Positions 36,187-44,534 are shown, counted from the stretch's first letter. The stretch is DNA of 59,889 nt from Xanthomonas hortorum pv. cynarae (GCF_002939985.1 NZ_MDFM01000008.1:1-59889); one strand, 5' to 3'. Numbers and translations: made by a program. Notes: generated by a model from the sequence alone, not told the origin.

Positions 36187-37470
36187 CTATCGCGTCGGAT
36201 CAATCACCGATTCCATCGCCACTATCTCGGCGCGGCTGGCGTTGCATCGCACAGCTTCCTGTTGCCACCGCGCAACCGCCGCGCGTACTTCTTCGATGAT
36301 GGCCAATGCCTGCGCTCTGGTCAGCCGATAATAATCGTGCGTTTCCATCAATAGCGCCGTATCGGGTGTGGTGTCGTCAAGACTGATGGCCAGCACGTGC
36401 ACGTCTTTGTCCTGGTTTGGATTGACGTCGAACGCAGGTGCCAAACGCCAGCCGTCGTGCTCACGCAGGAATCCATGATTGCGTAAGTGATCGTCGCGAT
36501 TGCCGACCAGTATGTTGAAGGCGACGCGGCGGAATAACTGGTGCAGGTCATATGGAATCGCGTGTGTTGCGCCGACGACTTCGATGGCATGCGCAATATC
36601 GACGTAAGACGACGCTTCGCTGTGTTCCACATCCAGCAGCGTAAATGCCGAGGCATATGCACGGCGGCTATGCGCAGTGCGATCAAAGCGCTGCACCGCG
36701 AACGTGGTGCCTTGATTGGACAGTTCCAGTGGTTTGGCGGCAGGCATGCTGATGCCCGCAGCCAGTGACAGACGGTAGGTGATGTATTCCCATCGCCCCA
36801 CGTCGTAGAGGTCGTCAGCGGAAGGAAATTTCGCCAGCCAGAGAGAATCGTCCGACTCTTGGACACTTGCCTTGGGCCTGGCGCCACCAAGCGAAGCGCC
36901 GGGCGCGATCAGTTGCTTGACCCACGTGAGATCCATGTCGCTGTCATCCATGTCATCGCGCTCAAGGCGCCGAGCAATCGCTTCCAACTCGCGCAATTGC
37001 GTCATGGGCGGTGCGCTCAATGCATGGTCGTCGAGGTATCGGCCGGGCGTGCTGTCGCGCAACCTCAGCGCGCCCATGCGGGACGCATCGTTGACGCCGA
37101 TCAGATAATCCCAGGGCCGCAGTGCACGAACCTTTCGGCCTTGTTCGCGCGCCATGATCACTTCTCTGCGCCTCATCAGCAGTTTGCCCCAGCGATCCGG
37201 CGAACAATCCAGAAAGGCTCCGGTCAACTCGGACGCTCCGGCGCGTGCAATCGATGCGCCTGCATAGAGCGGCAGTTGCGGGTCGAGCGCGAACGCGCGA
37301 ACAGGTGTCTCGTTGGCCAGCCAGCCGGCGGCATACTCGAACTGCAGTGTCTCGCTACGGCGGCTGTATTGGCGTGTCAAATATCCAACCAGGGAGCTGC
37401 CGCCCAATGATTGATCCTCTAGCCACACCTCGACCTTGTTGATGTCATGCGCCAAGGGAGCCGAACTCAT
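36187..37470 (-). CDS. hipA: HipA-family serine/threonine kinase toxin (pair 1), 427 aa
   Basis: HipA kinases phosphorylate a cytosolic target (glutamyl-tRNA synthetase for E. coli HipA) and cause growth arrest; the partner HipB neutralises them. The motifs are a P-loop GASLGGARPK (191-200), catalytic Asp327 in LVGNRDDHLRNHGF and metal-binding Asp348 in LAPAFDVNP. The N-terminal domain (1-110) includes LTGAFLDCSPDRWGKLLMRRRE. The length is normal. The start overlaps the antitoxin stop (ATGA), so the two are coupled. The Arg-Asn after the catalytic His replaces the more usual Lys-Asn, a small deviation. The target cannot be inferred. Confidence 0.92.
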   Translation of the reverse strand: MSSAPLAHDINKVEVWLEDQSLGGSSLVGYLTRQYSRRSETLQFEYAAGWLANETPVRAFALDPQLPLYAGASIARAGASELTGAFLDCSPDRWGKLLMRRREVIMAREQGRKVRALRPWDYLIGVNDASRMGALRLRDSTPGRYLDDHALSAPPMTQLRELEAIARRLERDDMDDSDMDLTWVKQLIAPGASLGGARPKASVQESDDSLWLAKFPSADDLYDVGRWEYITYRLSLAAGISMPAAKPLELSNQGTTFAVQRFDRTAHSRRAYASAFTLLDVEHSEASSYVDIAHAIEVVGATHAIPYDLHQLFRRVAFNILVGNRDDHLRNHGFLREHDGWRLAPAFDVNPNQDKDVHVLAISLDDTTPDTALLMETHDYYRLTRAQALAIIEEVRAAVARWQQEAVRCNASRAEIVAMESVIDPTR

Positions 37471-37787
37471 GGCTCGCTCCTGATGGAGGAGGGCCCCGGG
37501 CGACGCAGCCGGCTGTCCTGCAGCTGCCTCCCCAGCGGATCGGTCTGCGCCAGCAGATCGATGTCCTTGTCCAGACCAAGCACGGTCAGTACACGGAGAA
37601 CGGTCGCCAGACTGGTCGATGGATCGCCGTTTTCCAGCTTGGCCAGGGTTGGCACGCTGACGCCCACGCGGGTGGCCAGCTCGCGCTGGGTCATCTCGCG
37701 ACGCAGTCGGGCGGCGCGCAGGCGTTCTCCCAGCGTCTCGATCTGGCGCTGAGCACGCGGCATAGTAGGAGGAATACGCTTAGCCAT
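37467..37787 (-). CDS. hipB: HipB-type Xre antitoxin (pair 1), 106 aa
   Basis: The Cro/CI-type helix-turn-helix lies at residues 20-75 (RLRREMTQRELATRVGVSVPTLAKLENG), followed by a short amphipathic helix that normally dimerises and binds HipA. The C-terminal tail is basic and Pro-rich. The gene precedes and overlaps hipA. An A+T-rich inverted repeat lies immediately upstream and should be the autoregulatory operator. Confidence 0.9.
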   Translation of the reverse strand: MAKRIPPTMPRAQRQIETLGERLRAARLRREMTQRELATRVGVSVPTLAKLENGDPSTSLATVLRVLTVLGLDKDIDLLAQTDPLGRQLQDSRLRRPGPSSIRSEP

Positions 37788-37790
37788 ACC

Positions 37791-37831
37791 AAATTAAATT
37801 ACTCTTTAGCCTCGTAAAAGCAACTTAATTT
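37791..37831. promoter_or_regulatory. Candidate HipB operator (pair 1)
   Basis: AAATTAAATTACTC (37791-37804) and AAGCAACTTAATTT (37818-37831) are inverted copies matching at 11 of 14 positions, separated by 13 bases. The patch is strikingly A+T-rich for this genome and begins three bases upstream of the hipB start codon, where it would block transcription or initiation. Confidence 0.55.
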
Positions 37832-37896
37832 TGTATTCGGCTGGTCTGCTTGTTACGGTTTTATGCCTTGTCGTAAGCGCTCGTACCTGCACCCCC

Positions 37897-38541
37897 TCAG
37901 GCCTTATCCACCCCGTAGTGGGTCAGCCCCAATCGCGCCAGTTCGCCGGAGCGGCGGTAATAGACTTCTTCCCAGCCATCCACGCGCTGGCGGTCGGTCT
38001 CGTTCATGGCGTCGAGGATGTCTTCGATGCTGAGCAGATTCGGGTCTTCTTCCAGGCGTTCGAACACAGCGCCCAGGCCTTCGATCGCCTGGCGTGTCTG
38101 CGCCGCACCCATCGCCGTCAGCGCCTGCAGCGCGTAAGTGCGCGTGCTGGCGTCCCAGCGGTCGAAATAGCGCGCGTAGCCGCTTTCGACCATGTCCGCG
38201 TCCAGCCGTGCCAGTGCAACCAGCTCGCGCTCGCCGGGGGTCAGCGCATCCAGGTGGCCACGCAGCGTGGTCAGTTTGGTCTGCGCGCGCGCACTGCGGC
38301 GGCGCCACAACAGCTCGGGCATGTTGAGCAGGCCCTCCGGGGTAGGCGGCGCGACGGCGGGCCAGTTCACCCCAAAACCGTCTTCGGTGAGCTGCCACTG
38401 CGCGCGCTGCGGCGGCGCCGCCTTGAACAACAGCCGATGCGCCTTGATGGGCTCATCGATACGGATGCCATTGGCCAGGGTGAACAGCAGGCGGGTGTCG
38501 TCCAGCTCCAAGCGCCGGATGCGTAGCTGCGTCAGGTCCAT
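37897..38541 (-). CDS. DUF2442-DUF4375 fusion protein, 214 aa
   Basis: The N-terminal 65 residues fit DUF2442 (LELDDTRLLFTLANGIRI...QWQLTEDGFGVNWP), a small domain often found next to toxin-antitoxin genes. The C-terminal part from about 110 fits DMP19/DUF4375 (YARYFDRWDASTRTYALQALTAMGA and LNLLSIED-like helices), whose members are helical and sometimes DNA-mimic-like. The biochemical role is unknown. It lies 91 bases downstream of phhA on the same strand and close to hipBA. Confidence 0.7.
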   Translation of the reverse strand: MDLTQLRIRRLELDDTRLLFTLANGIRIDEPIKAHRLLFKAAPPQRAQWQLTEDGFGVNWPAVAPPTPEGLLNMPELLWRRRSARAQTKLTTLRGHLDALTPGERELVALARLDADMVESGYARYFDRWDASTRTYALQALTAMGAAQTRQAIEGLGAVFERLEEDPNLLSIEDILDAMNETDRQRVDGWEEVYYRRSGELARLGLTHYGVDKA

Positions 38542-38632
38542 TGAGCGAAGGCGGTGTGGGGAGGTTTGACCTTAGTCCGCGTGGGCAGTGCTGTCGAGTC
38601 GGTGCAGCGATCTCGCGCCACCCCGGCACCGC

Positions 38633-39523
38633 TCACACATCGCCCTCGCAACTCCAACCCTCGCCAGTGCCGCGCTGAAGCACCCGATCTGTGACCAGTA
38701 CATCGCCGGCCGGCACCTGCGCTTGCTGCGCAAGATCGGCATAGATCGGGGTGAAGTCCGGCGCGGTAGCGTCCATCAACTGCGCGAAGCTGTCGATGAC
38801 GAAATAGGTCTTTTGAAAGCTGTCGATGCGGTAGCGCGTGCGCATGATGCGTTGCAGGTCGAAGCCGATCCGGTTGGGTGCCGACGATTCCAGCGAATGC
38901 AGCGATTCGCCCTTCGACGACACGATGCCGGCCCCAAAGATACGCAACCCCTGCGGTGTGGCGATCAGGCCGAATTCCACCGTGTACCAATACAACCGTG
39001 TGAGGTTCTGCAGCGCGTCCGCGCCGATGCCGTGCGCCTTGACTCCGCCACGGCCGTAGGCCTGCATGAAGTCGGCAAACAGCGGGTTCATCAGCAGCGG
39101 CACGTGCCCGAACAGGTCATGGAACAAATCCGGTTCGGCGATGTAATCGATCTGCTCGGGGCGGCGGATCCACCACGTCACCGGGAAGCGCTTATTAGCA
39201 AGATGTTCGAAAAAGTCGAGCTCCGGCAGCAGGCCTTGCACGCCGACCAGGGTCCAGCCGGTAGCCGCCTGCAGCACGGCGTTGAGCGCATCGAACCGCG
39301 GGATGTGGGTATCGCCCATGCCCATCGCATCCTGCGCCTGCAGGAATTCGTCGCAGGCGCGCCCGACCAGCAGCGCGCGCTGGCGGCGATACAGGGTGCC
39401 CCAGGTGGCGTGGTCGTCGGCACTGTAGCCGTCCCACGGCTGCTCGACCACGGCGGTGGTGTAGACCGGCACATAGCCCTTGTCGGTGAGCTGATTCTCG
39501 ACGCGTTGCGGTGCGATGTTCAT
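38633..39523 (-). CDS. phhA: PhhA: phenylalanine-4-hydroxylase, 296 aa
   Basis: PhhA converts phenylalanine to tyrosine using tetrahydropterin and non-haem iron. The iron facial triad is present as His135 and His140 in DLFHDLFGHVPLLMNP and Glu183 in LYWYTVEFGL. FPVTWWIRRPEQIDYIAEPD is characteristic of the monomeric bacterial enzymes, and the length agrees. There is no regulatory ACT domain, as usual in bacteria. It is transcribed divergently from an Lrp/AsnC-type regulator across a perfect inverted repeat, which suggests amino-acid-responsive control. Confidence 0.96.
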   Translation of the reverse strand: MNIAPQRVENQLTDKGYVPVYTTAVVEQPWDGYSADDHATWGTLYRRQRALLVGRACDEFLQAQDAMGMGDTHIPRFDALNAVLQAATGWTLVGVQGLLPELDFFEHLANKRFPVTWWIRRPEQIDYIAEPDLFHDLFGHVPLLMNPLFADFMQAYGRGGVKAHGIGADALQNLTRLYWYTVEFGLIATPQGLRIFGAGIVSSKGESLHSLESSAPNRIGFDLQRIMRTRYRIDSFQKTYFVIDSFAQLMDATAPDFTPIYADLAQQAQVPAGDVLVTDRVLQRGTGEGWSCEGDV

Positions 39524-39583
39524 GCGGCGGCAATTCCCGATGATCAGCGCTCACCTTAGCCCGATGGTCGCGCAACGGGATTG

Positions 39584-39622
39584 CGAATCTTGCGCGATCA
39601 ACCCTTCAAAGCGCAAGATTCG
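39584..39622. promoter_or_regulatory. Perfect 12-bp inverted repeat between phhA and the Lrp-type gene
   Basis: CGAATCTTGCGC (39584-39595) and GCGCAAGATTCG (39611-39622) are exact inverse complements with a 15-base spacer. The dyad sits in the 127-base divergent intergenic region, 28 bases before the regulator's ATG, where an operator for the Lrp/AsnC protein is expected. Confidence 0.7.
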
Positions 39623-39650
39623 TGCGTCATCTTCTGCTGCTGCGCAATAT

Positions 39651-40133
39651 ATGGATCAGCCCATCGCCCTGGACCGCACCGATCTGCGCCTGCTCGCCCT
39701 GCTGCAGACGCAGGGGCGCAGCAGCAATACGGAGTTGGCGGTGCAGGTCAATCTGTCGGCATCGGCCTGCCTGCGCCGTACCCAACGGTTGGAGGCGGCC
39801 GGCATCATCGCCGGCTACGGCGCGCGCCTGGATGCCAGGGCGTTGGGACTGGGATTGCAGGCGTTTGTGCGCGTGCAGTTGGAGCAGCACGGCCAGGCCG
39901 ATATTGAGCATTTCGCCGATGGCGTGCGCGGCTGGGACGAGGTGGTGGCCTGCTGGGCGCTCACCGGCGACATGGATTACCTGCTGCAGGTCCAGGTGCG
40001 CGACCTGGAGCATTTCTCACGGTTTCTGCTCGACCGCCTGCTCAATGCCACCGGCGTGTCCGACGTCAATTCCAGTTTCGTATTGCGTACGGTGAAGGCA
40101 CCGGAGGGCCTGCCGTTGTCGCATCTGGCTTGA
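39651..40133 (+). CDS. Lrp/AsnC-family transcriptional regulator, 160 aa
   Basis: The N-terminal helix-turn-helix (about residues 8-55, DLRLLALLQTQGRSSNTELA and SASACLRRTQRLEAAGII) is joined to a RAM/ACT-like ligand-binding domain (about 65-150, with VACWALTGDMDYLLQVQV). The length is standard. The chosen ATG gives the normal short lead; upstream sequence in frame crosses the divergent promoter. Its partner across the intergenic dyad is phhA, so control of phenylalanine/tyrosine balance is the natural prediction. The ligand is not proven. Confidence 0.92.
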   Translation: MDQPIALDRTDLRLLALLQTQGRSSNTELAVQVNLSASACLRRTQRLEAAGIIAGYGARLDARALGLGLQAFVRVQLEQHGQADIEHFADGVRGWDEVVACWALTGDMDYLLQVQVRDLEHFSRFLLDRLLNATGVSDVNSSFVLRTVKAPEGLPLSHLA

Positions 40134-40263
40134 GCCGGTTGCGGACCTTGCAGGACCACTCCGTAGAGCAACGGGGTATCGGCAGACTGAGGGTGTGTTG
40201 TTCAACCCGGGGCGTTCCACCCCCCACCGTTAAGCCACGCGTCGCACTGTGCGCTTGATCAAC

Positions 40264-40284
40264 AAATGATAACGATTTACATTT
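40264..40284 (+). promoter_or_regulatory. Fur box upstream of the TonB-dependent receptor
   Basis: The A+T-rich 21-mer at 40264-40284 has AAATG and CATTT at its ends and the core TGATAACGATTTACA. It resembles the Fur 19-mer GATAATGATAATCATTATC and is the only such patch in this G+C-rich gap. It predicts iron repression of the receptor gene, whose ATG is about 150 bases downstream. Confidence 0.7.
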
Positions 40285-40437
40285 GCGCAACATCAGGCCG
40301 CGTCCGGCCATGTCTTCTTCCGTCGATCCGCCAGCCCGATAGGGCCAGCCAGCCCGTCGCCCGAGTTGGACGCTGACGCGTGCCTGCAGCTTTCTCACGC
40401 GGACCTTTGCTGCCCGCACCGATCGACGAGACCTCCA

Positions 40438-42642
40438 ATGCCCGCGATTTCCGCCCCTCTGGCCACGCTGTCCGCCGCCTTGCTGTGCGCGCTGGCGATG
40501 ACGACGTCCACTGCCCACGCTGCCGATGCCACCAGCGCCAAGACGCTGGACCGGGTCAGCGTCAACGGCACGGTGAGCCGCGCGCAGCCGGCCACCACCA
40601 CGCGGCTGCCGCTGACCTTGCAGGAAACGCCGCAGTCGGTGAGCGTGATCGGGCTGCAGCGGCTGGAAGACGAATCGCTTTTCAGCATCGACGATGTGAT
40701 GCGCAATGTCACCGGCGTCAACGTGTCGTTCTACGACACCCAGCGGCCGCTGTATTTCGCGCGCGGCTTCCAGATCACCGACTTCCAGGTCGATGGCTTG
40801 CCCACCTACAGCGGTTCCACCAACCAGGAATACGACACGGTCTTTTACGACCGCATCGAAGTGATCCGCGGCGCCAATGGCCTGCTCACCGGCGCGGGCA
40901 TTCCCTCGGCCACGGTCAATCTGCTGCGCAAGCGGCCCGGCAAGGAGTTCGATGCCTCGTTCGCGGTGAGCGCGGGCACCTGGGATTTCCGCCGCATGCA
41001 GGCCGACGTCAACGCACCGCTGACCGAAGACGGGCGCTGGCGCAGCCGCGTGGTGGCGGCCTGGCAGGACCGCGATTACTACTACGACCGTTACCACGAC
41101 AACAAGATGTCGGGCATGGCGGTGCTGGAAGGCGATCTGACCGGCAGCACCACGCTCACCGTCGGTTACCAGCGCCAGGACAACAGCCCGGTCGGTTCGA
41201 CCTGGGGCACGGTGCCGTTCTTCGCTGCCGATGGCTCGCTGGCCAACCTGTCGCGCTCCACCAACCTGGCGCCGGAGTGGACCCGCTGGCAGCGCGAAAC
41301 CAGCACCGCGTTCGCCAACCTGGAACAACGCTTCGGCGAGGACTGGCTGTTGCGCGTCAACACCGCGCACACCAAGGGCAATGTGCAGAGCCTGCGCGTG
41401 TACGGCACCGGCTATCCGGCCGCCGATGGCAGCGGCATGTTTCTACGCACCGCTGCCGGCGAGACCGAAGACACCCGCGACAGCGTGGATGTGTATCTGT
41501 CCGGTGGTTTCTCGCTGTTCGGCCGGCAGCACGACGTGGTGGTCGGCGGCAGCTGGCAGGATCTGCAATCGACCTCGTATGACGTGGCGCAGACCTATCC
41601 CGACGACTGGGCGACCTGCCCCAACGACTTTGGCCCACCCGAGCGCTGCTATTTCATTCCCAACATCCGCAACTGGGATGGCAATGCGTCCGAAGTGACC
41701 TATGCGCGCACCGGCCGGCGCAGCGAAGCGCGCACCACCCAGCGCGGCGTGTATGCCTCCACACGGTTTCGTCTGGCCGATCCGCTGTCGTTGATCGCCG
41801 GCGCACGCCTGAGTTCCTGGGAAACCCGCACCCAGGCCTTCGACACCAGCGGCACCTACACCGGCACCAGTGGCCGCTATGAAGTAAGCGACGAAGTCAC
41901 CCCGTACGTGGGCCTGGTCTACGACATCATGCCGGACGTGTCGGTGTACGCCAGCTACACCGAAATCTTCAATCCGCAGAACTACCGCGACAAGGACAAC
42001 AACCTGCTCGCGCCGGTGGAAGGCTCCAACCTGGAAGCCGGCATCAAGGCGCAATTGCTCGACGGCCATGCGATGGCCACCGCCGCCGTATTCGAGGCCA
42101 AGCAGGACAACTTCGCCGTGCGCGACATGACCCAGCCGGAATCCTCGCTGCCGGACGGCAATTCGGCCTACATCGGCATCAACGGCACCAAGAGCCGTGG
42201 TTGGGAAATGGATATCAACGGCGAGATCCTGCCCGGCTGGACCGTCAATGCCGGCTTTACCCACGTCAAGGTGACGCGCCCGCCCACCGATGCGATCTAC
42301 GCCAACCTGCCCGAGGATTATCTGCAGCTGTCCACGCAGTTGCGCCTGCCCGGCGCCTGGGAGCGCCTGAGCATCGGCGGCGGCGTCAGCTGGCAGAGCG
42401 CGGTACGCGGTTTCAATATCGAGCGCCCCACCGGCGACGGCAGCGGTGCCACCACACCGGTCACCGTGGTGCAGAACGCATACGCCTTGGTGCACTTCAA
42501 CGCCAACTACCGCATCAGCGAGCAATGGACCGCCACGCTGGCGGTGCGCAACGCCTTCGACAAGACCTATTGGGCCAATCTGGATTACCAGAATTACGGC
42601 GAGCCGCGGTTTGTCAGCGTGTCGTTGCGTTGGCGGTATTGA
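40438..42642 (+). CDS. TonB-dependent siderophore receptor (FhuE/FpvA type), 734 aa
   Basis: This outer-membrane receptor would import ferric siderophores with energy from TonB-ExbBD. A signal peptide spans residues 1-29 (ending AHAAD). The plug domain begins with the TonB-box-like TLDRVSVNG, then RLPLTLQETPQSVSVIGLQRLED and EVIRGANGLLTGAGIPSATVNLLRKRP, typical of hydroxamate/coprogen/pyoverdine receptors. The 22-strand barrel closes with an aromatic VSLRWRY. No N-terminal STN signalling domain is present, so it should not regulate its own sigma factor. A Fur box lies upstream and a stem-loop just downstream. The ligand is unknown. Confidence 0.93.
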   Translation: MPAISAPLATLSAALLCALAMTTSTAHAADATSAKTLDRVSVNGTVSRAQPATTTRLPLTLQETPQSVSVIGLQRLEDESLFSIDDVMRNVTGVNVSFYDTQRPLYFARGFQITDFQVDGLPTYSGSTNQEYDTVFYDRIEVIRGANGLLTGAGIPSATVNLLRKRPGKEFDASFAVSAGTWDFRRMQADVNAPLTEDGRWRSRVVAAWQDRDYYYDRYHDNKMSGMAVLEGDLTGSTTLTVGYQRQDNSPVGSTWGTVPFFAADGSLANLSRSTNLAPEWTRWQRETSTAFANLEQRFGEDWLLRVNTAHTKGNVQSLRVYGTGYPAADGSGMFLRTAAGETEDTRDSVDVYLSGGFSLFGRQHDVVVGGSWQDLQSTSYDVAQTYPDDWATCPNDFGPPERCYFIPNIRNWDGNASEVTYARTGRRSEARTTQRGVYASTRFRLADPLSLIAGARLSSWETRTQAFDTSGTYTGTSGRYEVSDEVTPYVGLVYDIMPDVSVYASYTEIFNPQNYRDKDNNLLAPVEGSNLEAGIKAQLLDGHAMATAAVFEAKQDNFAVRDMTQPESSLPDGNSAYIGINGTKSRGWEMDINGEILPGWTVNAGFTHVKVTRPPTDAIYANLPEDYLQLSTQLRLPGAWERLSIGGGVSWQSAVRGFNIERPTGDGSGATTPVTVVQNAYALVHFNANYRISEQWTATLAVRNAFDKTYWANLDYQNYGEPRFVSVSLRWRY

Positions 42643-42662
42643 GGTAGCGGCGAAGTGCGTTC

Positions 42663-42696
42663 CGATAACAGCGCCAGGACGGCAGCACTGTTATCG
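42663..42696 (+). terminator. Stem-loop after the TonB-dependent receptor
   Basis: CGATAACAG and CTGTTATCG form a perfect 9-bp stem with a 16-base loop, beginning 21 bases after the stop. There is no T-tract. It immediately precedes a REP-type cluster. Confidence 0.45.
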
Positions 42697-42704
42697 ACAC
42701 GGCA

Positions 42705-42953
42705 TCGCGGCCAAGGCCGCTCCTACGGGGGGACGGCTTGGCTGCCCAAGCTGTCGATATTGGTCATTGCCCCCGAAAACCAGCCCGCTGTCGTAGGAGC
42801 GGCCCCGGCCGCGAAGCCGTCCTGATACGCCTTCAGCGCGCCCGCGCAACCACCGCGCTGTGGTAGGAGCGACCCTGGCTGCGCCCCCCTCCGGCACGCC
42901 TTCAGCGCATTCTCCAAACCACTGCGCAGCTGTAGGAGCTGCCTCGGCCGCGA
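42705..42953. repeat. Cluster of four GTAGGAGCGGC-type REP sequences in a 454-base gene-free gap
   Basis: The copies are an inverted one at 42705-42727 and direct ones starting at 42793, 42863 and 42932, each of the form GTAGGAGC-GGCC..GGCCGCGA. The three direct copies recur every ~70 bases together with the linker GCCTTCAGCGC, so the larger unit is tandemly repeated. Similar REP sequences are widespread in Xanthomonas and Pseudomonas relatives. No RAYT transposase gene is nearby. The remainder of the gap (42954-43096) shows no gene. Confidence 0.8.
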
Positions 42954-43096
42954 CCCCGTTCCGGGACATGCTCAGTGCGTCAACACAAGGCATCTAACAA
43001 CGCAGACGCCCAACGCATCAGCTTTGAAACGCGCGCATCGAAAAACGCGCGGTTGCGCGCACATCAGACGCGACAGCGCGCCTCACTGCAGCCACA

Positions 43097-44134
43097 TCAC
43101 GGCGCCACGCAGGCCTCTTCCTTGCCGCGCAATTTCTCCCAACGCGAGCGCTCTTCCAGACAACGCCGATACGCTTCCGCTTTCGCTGCGGCAGCCTGAT
43201 CGGCAGCCGTCCGGGTAGCGCTGCTGCGCTGCGCCTGCAACTGCGCGATCTTGGCGCGGATCTGCGGCATCGCCGCCATCGCGGCGCGCTCGCCTTCCAG
43301 GATGGCCGCGCCACGCTGGTTGAAATCGGCCGAGCCGATGTCGCTGACCTTGGGGCGGATCACCACATCGGCACGCTTGAGTTCGGCCTCGCCCAGGCGC
43401 TGGCCCATGATCGAGATCGACTGGTTGACGGTGCCCAGCAGATCGCCAGGATTTTTGCCGCTGGCCTTGCTGGAGATGTCCACCGCCACCACGAATTCGG
43501 CGCCGAGCTGGCGCGCGGCATCCACCGGCACCGGGCTGACCACGCCGCCGTCCACATAGTGGTATTGCCCGATGGTCACCGGCTCGAACACGCCGGGAAT
43601 GCTGCTGGACGCGCGCACTGCCTGGCCGGCATTGCCGCGCACGAACACGGTGCGTTCGCCGTCTTCCAGCCGCGTGGCGACCGCCGCGAACGGCTTGCGC
43701 AACTTGTCGATCGGCTTGCCGCCGAGCTGCTCGTTGACGTAGTCCTGCAGCTTCTGGCCCTGCACCAGGCCGCCGGAGAAGATCCGCACATCGCGGATGC
43801 TGGTCTGGTCGAGCGCAACGGCTTTTTCCTGCATCTGGAACGCATCCATGCCGCTGGCATACAACGCGCCGACCACGCTGCCGGCGCTGGTGCCCGACAC
43901 CACCACCGGCGCAAAGCCGTTGGCCTCGAGCATCTTGATCACGCCGATATGCGCAAAGCCCTTGGCCGCACCGCCACCGAGCGCCACGCCGATCTTCACC
44001 GGCTTGGCAGTGCTGGCAGAGGGCGCCTGCACGACAGGTGCCGGCATGGCAGGACGCGGTTCACCGCCGCAGGCCGAAAGCAGGCCGAGCAACGACATCA
44101 GGGCGAGAAAGCGTGGGCGGCGGAGCGCGGTCAT
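43097..44134 (-). CDS. Patatin-like phospholipase lipoprotein (RssA type), 345 aa
   Basis: The signal peptide ends in a lipobox (LLSAC, Cys22), so the enzyme is membrane-anchored. A Pro/Ala linker leads to the patatin domain (45-260): oxyanion loop GGGAAKGFAHIG, nucleophile Ser83 in VSGTSAGSVVGALYASG and catalytic Asp195 in YVDGG. Members are Ser-Asp-dyad lipid acyl hydrolases. The C-terminal 80 residues form a charged, Gln/Ala/Arg-rich likely coiled coil (IRAKIAQLQAQRSS and following) not part of the catalytic fold. The start follows from the signal peptide; upstream sequence in frame is repeat DNA. Confidence 0.9.
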   Translation of the reverse strand: MTALRRPRFLALMSLLGLLSACGGEPRPAMPAPVVQAPSASTAKPVKIGVALGGGAAKGFAHIGVIKMLEANGFAPVVVSGTSAGSVVGALYASGMDAFQMQEKAVALDQTSIRDVRIFSGGLVQGQKLQDYVNEQLGGKPIDKLRKPFAAVATRLEDGERTVFVRGNAGQAVRASSSIPGVFEPVTIGQYHYVDGGVVSPVPVDAARQLGAEFVVAVDISSKASGKNPGDLLGTVNQSISIMGQRLGEAELKRADVVIRPKVSDIGSADFNQRGAAILEGERAAMAAMPQIRAKIAQLQAQRSSATRTAADQAAAAKAEAYRRCLEERSRWEKLRGKEEACVAP

Positions 44135-44194
44135 GGCGACGGGATGTTGGATGGATGGCGAGGGAGAATACACGCGTCGCGCGATCAACCGCTG

Positions 44195-44468
44195 TTCCTT
44201 CTCCCGACGGGAGAAGGTGCTCCGCAGGAGCGGATGAGGGTACGTGCGAAGCCTCGTGCCATCTCGTTCCAAGTGCGGCTTCGCCCCGTACCCTCACCCC
44301 AACCCCTCTCCCGACGGGAGAGGGGCTTGACTGTTCCTTCTCCCCACGGGAGAAGGTGCCCCGCAGGGGCGGATGAGGGTACGTGCGAAGCTCGTGTCAT
44401 CTCGTTCCAAGTGTGGCTTCGCCCCGTACCCTCTCCCCAACCCCTCTCCCGCAAGGAGAGGGGCTTGA
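44195..44468. repeat. Tandem duplication of a 139-bp compound palindromic repeat
   Basis: Two units (44195-44330 and 44334-44468) are nearly identical. Each consists of a CCTTCTCCC/GGGAGAAGG hairpin, GCGGATGAGGGTACG, a middle segment with TCTCGTTCCAAGTG, CCCCGTACCCT, and an AACCCCTCTCCCG/GGAGAGGGG hairpin. Differences include one single-base deletion and a few substitutions, some of them compensatory in the hairpins. They fill most of the 400-base gap between the patatin and ABC genes; no gene is present in it. Confidence 0.85.
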
Positions 44469-44534
44469 TCTCATGAAGATTCGAGCACGTCTCCCCGATA
44501 CATGTCCCTAGCCAAGCCCACACGTGCCCGCAAC

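Noticed and set aside
42705..42953. Regularly spaced repeats considered as a CRISPR array
   Set aside because: The repeated units are REP-like palindromes with conserved linkers rather than unique spacers, there are only three direct copies, and no cas gene is present.
44195..44468. Tandem repeat considered as a small IS or RNA gene pair
   Set aside because: There is no open frame of useful size and the modules recur singly elsewhere as intergenic hairpins, so a repeat family is the better description.
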